A stretch of DNA of 64,000 nucleotides, from positions 90,110,895 to 90,174,894 of the forward strand of contig CM035226.1 in NCBI GenBank assembly GCA_020226215.1, given 5' to 3'. How positions within the stretch are numbered: the stretch's first letter is position 1; the number at the start of each line of letters is the position of its first letter. The stretch is from Sindora glabra (taxonomy: Eukaryota > Streptophyta > Magnoliopsida > Fabales > Fabaceae). Made by a program: the position numbers and the translations under genes. This document shows positions 60,522 through 64,000 of this stretch, piece after piece. Below the pieces are notes generated by a model. The model had not been told where the DNA came from and searched no databases. It saw nothing but the letters and a program-made list of their open reading frames with translations.

Positions 60522-61762
60522 TCATAATAAAATTGGGTCATTAGGGCAGATTTGTGAGGTAGTAGGAGAGCCAATAGATTCAGAGGCTATGTCACTGTCT
60601 GGACCCATTAGTTCACCATCTTTCTCATCTTCTTCAATTTGGATGGTTTGGTCATAAACTAGCCTTGGAATATTTGTATTATTATCAACACCACGTAAAT
60701 CAATGTTAATAGTAGAAGGATTTGAGGAAAAACATTTTCTAGAAGAAATTGATCCTCTTGAAGACCCAGTTCTCGAAAGAGTTTTAGAACTAATTCTTCC
60801 AGAATAAGATCTTCTTGGCCCTTCAACCAAATTTTTTCCTTTGGTCTGATCAGCTTGTGAGGAGGATTCGACTTCTATGAAGTCTTCAATCCTATTTCTA
60901 TTTAAAAAGAAAATAGAGGCAGAATCATCTGGCATGGTTTCTATCATCGAGATTACCTTTGCAGGAATCTCCTGGGGTTTAACAGCGTTCTGAAATCCCT
61001 AGTTTTCTGGCTAACTTAACTTATCCCATATTGTTTCCATTGGGACAAATAAGTTAACCTTTGTGGCGTCAGTTTGAAAGAAGATTGTCTTTTCTTTCTA
61101 TGTTGGTGGCTTTACGCAAAGTGATGCGAAAGAGTTGTGCAATTTATAATGGATCCGGTAAATGATCACAATAGGGATCTGGCCTGGTGCCATAGTATAA
61201 TTATGCAATTTAACTTGAAGCCTTAAAAGAGCTTCTTAAAATTGATCTGTTGAAAGGACTATCTTCATTTCTGGAAAACAGTTAAGTAGATTGGTCCTTG
61301 TGATAGACTAGTTTCAACTACTCCGATAAAGGAATTTTTAAAATTTGTATCCCTTTCGTCACGGAGACAAAGAAGGATAGCATTATCAAGCCCTTTTCGC
61401 AGAGTTGAAATGGCAGCTATTTGGATACAGTCAATATGCATAAAATTATACTTCTTTCGAAGCTTTTCTGCTTCTTGGCTAGAGAAAAGAGTAAAATTTT
61501 CATCATTGGGTTTTACTCCAATGGCTTGTTCAACAGTCTTGATTATATAATCAGTTCTATTGAAGAAGCTTTAGTTTTTGATTAGATAAAGTTCATGATC
61601 TGGGATATTCGGCATTTCCCAGTCATTAAACTTTTGATTTATATTTTCAAATTTAATAACATCTGTAAAGATGGGTTTTGTATTTGATTCTGATCCAGAT
61701 TGGATCAAAGATTTGTTTGGAGAAAATCGATTTGAAAAAGATTGGATAAATTTGTTTGCCAT
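60522..61762 (-). pseudogene. viral movement protein (30K superfamily) and linker, copy A
   Basis: The minus strand starts at ATG 61762 (MANKFIQSF). After one stop at about 61.57 kb it continues in the same frame to caulimovirid movement-protein signatures near 61.42-61.28 kb (LDNAILLCLRDERD, SFIGVVE, SQGPIYL). A frameshift follows at about 61.28 kb and more stops reach 61.0 kb. The last part, 60947-60522, is an acidic and serine-rich linker (ESSSQADQTKGKN; TIQIEEDEKDGEL) duplicated in copy B. Movement proteins of this family carry virus through plasmodesmata; this copy cannot make one. Confidence 0.8.
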
Positions 61763-62188
61763 AAAAGATTTTAAAAAATAAAAAAGGTAGATGCAGAGGA
61801 AGCAGATGCAGATGATGTATAGTAACAGAAAATAAACAACAGATAAATATATGTATGCAAAACCAGGAGGCTGATATCTTAACTGCAGAGTTCCATAAGG
61901 ATAAATAGGTGAAATTATCTTGCTTATGGAAAAACTTAAATTATTAAAACTAAGCTTTGATTCTTTTGTTTTGGACATTTAGGCCACCGGCTTATTGTTC
62001 ACATGTGAGCACGGGTGACAGAGGCAACCCATATATGCCTGTTCGTCGGCCTGCATGGGATTTATGCTCCTTTACGAACACATGCTACTATGCGTACCTG
62101 AGAATATCCAGGAACAAAATCAAAACTTAGGCAGAATCATAAAAATCCACCCCATAAGTAGTAGACAAGGCTTCAACTAACCACCCCC
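61763..62188 (-). promoter_or_regulatory. viral leader region of copy A
   Basis: Non-coding sequence upstream of the movement protein, with short upstream frames (one begins at 61978 and runs into the MP start). Its outermost bases (62187-62172) read GGGGTGGTTAGTTGAA on the minus strand and match the copy B leader (62222-62237) at 15 of 16 positions. Leaders of this virus family are long, structured and contain small ORFs. The primer-binding site of copy A itself is lost. Confidence 0.65.
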
Positions 62189-62237
62189 GGGGCTAGTTGG
62201 TATCAGAGCCAGGTGGAAGTAGGGATGGTTAGTTGAA
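62172..62237. repeat. inverted repeat at the head-to-head junction of copies A and B
   Basis: TTCAACTAACCACCCC (62172-62187) is complementary at 15 of 16 positions to GGGATGGTTAGTTGAA (62222-62237). The spacer holds the primer-binding site. The arms are the same leader segment of two oppositely oriented viral copies. Confidence 0.8.
62198..62211 (+). other. tRNA-Met primer-binding site of viral copy B
   Basis: TGGTATCAGAGCCA, complementary to the 3' end of plant initiator tRNA-Met. It primes minus-strand DNA synthesis and by convention marks position 1 of caulimovirid genomes. Confidence 0.9.
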
Positions 62238-62300
62238 CTGGGGATTTTAAGTAGGGATGACCAGAAAATTGAGGATTTTAGAACGCTGTTAAACCCCAGG
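62238..62300 (+). other. leader-to-ORF deletion junction of copy B
   Basis: From about 62255 (accagaaaattgaggatttt, then agaacgctgttaaacccc) copy B matches copy A sequence at about 61.0 kb (ccagaaaactagggatttca, then gaacgctgttaaacccc). The movement-protein coding part between leader and linker is therefore absent in copy B, and the leader is fused to the linker region. Confidence 0.75.
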
Positions 62301-64000
62301 AGATTCCTGCAAAGGTAATCTCGATGATAGAAACCATGCCAGATGGTTCTGCCTCTATTTCTTTTTTAAATAGAAATAAGATTAAAGACTTCATAGAAGT
62401 CGAATCCTCCTCACAAGCTGATCAGACCAAAGGAAAAAATTTGGTTGAAGGGCTAAGAAGATCTTATTCCAGAAGAATCAGTTCTAAAACTCTTTCGAGA
62501 ACTAGGTCTTCAAGAGGATTAATTTCTTCTAGAAAATCTTTTTCCTTAAATCCTTCTACTATCAACATTGATTTACGCGGTGTTGATAATAGTACAAATA
62601 TTCCAAGGCTAGTTTATGACCAAACCATCCAAATTGAAGAAGATGAGAAAGATGGTGAACTAATGGGTCCAGACAATGACATAGCCCCTGAATCTATTGG
62701 CTCTCCTACTGCCTCACAAATCTGCCCTAATGACTCAATTTTATTATGAATTATGAAAAATAGTTTGTAATTGATAAGGAATCTTTGAGGAAAGAATTCT
62801 ATTCTGCAGAATTCCTTCATCAAAGAACCTGATTTTTAAATAAATATAAGGGTCAAGAAAGGCAAAAAATTCAGGAAAGATATTATCTCCATATGGAGAT
62901 ATTTGAGAAAAATATATCTTTCTTTGAATGGTTTGAGCTATATGCAAAAATGAACCAAATAGATTATTCTTTTAAAGGATTAAGGTCTGTGAATGTTATC
63001 ACACACGAATGGACTACTACGAAAGGCGAGAAGATCGTTACAGAACTTCCACCCAAGAGTTCATTCCAAATCCAGACAACAGACCCAAAGAAGCCAATTG
63101 TTGCATCCCCATTCAAAACAAAGGAGTATCGTGAAGGAGAAGCTGCTATGGCCAAAGACATCGCTTCGGTGATTGAACAAAATAACTACACAAATAGGTA
63201 TCTCCAATCTCTTGGAACTCATATGATATCTGTTAGTAGAAATAGTTCTGTCATTTTTGAAAACCTTGCAGGTGAAACCTCTAGAACTAAGAAGGTTTTA
63301 GAAAAACCCTCTTTTTAAACCTTACCAAATCCCTCATGAAAAACAAATACCCCTGTTTAGAGATTCTGCCCTAGCCAAGGTAAACAAAATGATAGAGGAA
63401 CTAAACCAGAAATTATGTCAGGTTTATGTAGATGAATCTGAAACACTTAAATCTGCCAAATATGTTACAGGAAAAATTGTAGGAGCTCTTGACAATTGTT
63501 CTGAAACATCTTCATATGATTGCCAAGTTAACCCTATCAAACAAGAACCTAGGGAAAACAATTGGAGACAACCCCAGAAGATGTATTACCCTAGAGCTAC
63601 TCCTCCTGACTTAGTGTTAGAAGAGAAACCCAAAGTCATTCAGAATTCCTATAGCGGGAATAACATCTATGAATGGAACATAGATGGAAAATCTGAATAC
63701 AAGATCATAAACACCTTACAACAAATGGGAATGGTTAGTGTAGCCTACCAATCCAGCCACCACTGTGGTGATATTGTCATCTGCCATTACCTAATCTAAG
63801 GCTTTTCAGGCCAGCTTAAAGGTTGGTGGGATGACCATATCACAGAAATAGAAAAATCTCAAATATTAGAGGCTGTTAAACAAGATAGGAATGGAGATAT
63901 CCTTCTAGGACCTGATGACAATCCGATTCTTGATGAAGTTAACACCTTCATCTACACAATAATTAGACATTTCATAGGTGATCCAAACTTCTGGAATGAC
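62301..64000 (+). pseudogene. viral linker, coiled-coil region and coat-protein start of copy B
   Basis: 62324-62749 is nearly identical to copy A's linker (60947-60522), differing at scattered residues. After stops around 62.75-62.86 kb, 62893-63318 carries VNVITHEWTTTKGEKIVTEL and a heptad-like helical part (NRYLQSLGTHMISVSRN). A one-base frameshift at a T-run near 63.31 kb leads to 63389-63799. That segment includes the coat-protein start (NNIYEWNIDGKSEYKIINTL) and, after an in-frame stop at 63797, GQLKGWWDDHITE to the window end. The coat-protein core, knuckle, protease and RT would lie beyond 64000. Confidence 0.85.

Larger units (their letters stand above)
53071..64000. mobile_element. 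endogenous pararetrovirus locus (Caulimoviridae), rearranged
   Basis: It contains caulimovirid movement protein, coat-protein zinc knuckle, aspartic protease, RT and RNase H remains, a second ORF, a promoter with nearby poly(A) signal, and a tRNA-Met primer-binding site, with no LTRs of its own. Copy A is on the minus strand (53.3-62.19 kb) and copy B on the plus strand (62.19 kb to beyond the window), joined head to head. A further inverted ORF2 piece lies at 53071-53300. A single long ORF followed by a second ORF recalls florendovirus-like endogenous viruses, but the genus is not resolved. All coding parts are broken. Confidence 0.9.

Noticed and set aside
61571..61978. Secreted or membrane protein from the hydrophobic first half of this frame
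   Set aside because: The hydrophobic part lies in the viral leader upstream of the movement-protein ATG at 61762; it is an upstream frame, not a signal sequence.
62324..62749. Standalone gene starting at ATG 62324
   Set aside because: The same segment in copy A continues upstream into movement-protein sequence, so the ATG is internal to the viral polyprotein.
1..64000. CRISPR array, bacterial operon or prophage content
   Set aside because: No spacer-repeat structure, ribosome-binding sites or bacterial genes; all identifiable content is of plant type.

Overview
This window is strongly AT-rich and looks like nuclear DNA of a flowering plant, most likely a eudicot. The evidence is the stack of plant transposon families (Ty1/copia, CACTA, Mutator, hAT, PIF/Harbinger, Ty3/gypsy-type LTR) together with an endogenous plant pararetrovirus (family Caulimoviridae). 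I see no intact host gene. Every coding stretch I recognise is a transposon or virus relic with stops, frameshifts or deletions, so the window is a nested intergenic repeat block.

Layout. 1-6.4 kb: a short LTR element (LTR remains to 469 and 5476-5925) interrupted by a 4.3 kb CACTA element (640-4966, TSD TAT). The CACTA element carries a solo copia-type LTR (1079-2526, TSD AATAT) and a tRNA-like SINE promoter. Foldback repeats lie beside it. 6.4-12.1 kb: mostly unassigned AT-rich DNA with microsatellites, a degraded RTE-type LINE tail and an AT-rich MITE-like element. 12.1-23.8 kb: an 11.7 kb Mutator-like element with inverted terminal repeats of about 290 bp, holding a decayed mudrA transposase and, nested within it, a decayed hAT transposase.

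24.9-30.9 kb: a Ty1/copia element (5' LTR, PBS, protease-integrase-RT-RNase H remains) whose 3' LTR is cut by a second copia-type LTR (30889 to about 32.3 kb) of the same family as the solo LTR at 1.1 kb. 32.8-38.4 kb: non-coding repeat DNA, possibly a CACTA-type non-autonomous element. 38.4-44.1 kb: a minus-strand copia element of a related LTR family, truncated at the start of reverse transcriptase. 44.15-44.55 kb: a 198 bp tandem duplication. 45.3-50.6 kb: a PIF/Harbinger element with both of its genes, a DDE transposase and a Myb/SANT-like protein, both decayed. 51.6-52.3 kb: a second MITE-like element.

53.07-64 kb: the most striking part, a rearranged endogenous pararetrovirus. Copy A runs on the minus strand: leader, movement protein, remnant coat-protein zinc knuckle, protease, reverse transcriptase, RNase H, then a second ORF that starts at an ATGA stop/start overlap, then a promoter and poly(A) signal. 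Copy B runs on the plus strand from a tRNA-Met primer-binding site at 62198 and leaves the window inside its coat-protein region. A and B meet head to head at the primer-binding site. A second inverted junction lies near 53.3 kb, where the virus also abuts an (AT)n tract. A 2435 bp gypsy-type solo LTR sits inside the RNase H region of copy A with a near-perfect 5 bp TSD. Neither copy is intact and the two carry different deletions.
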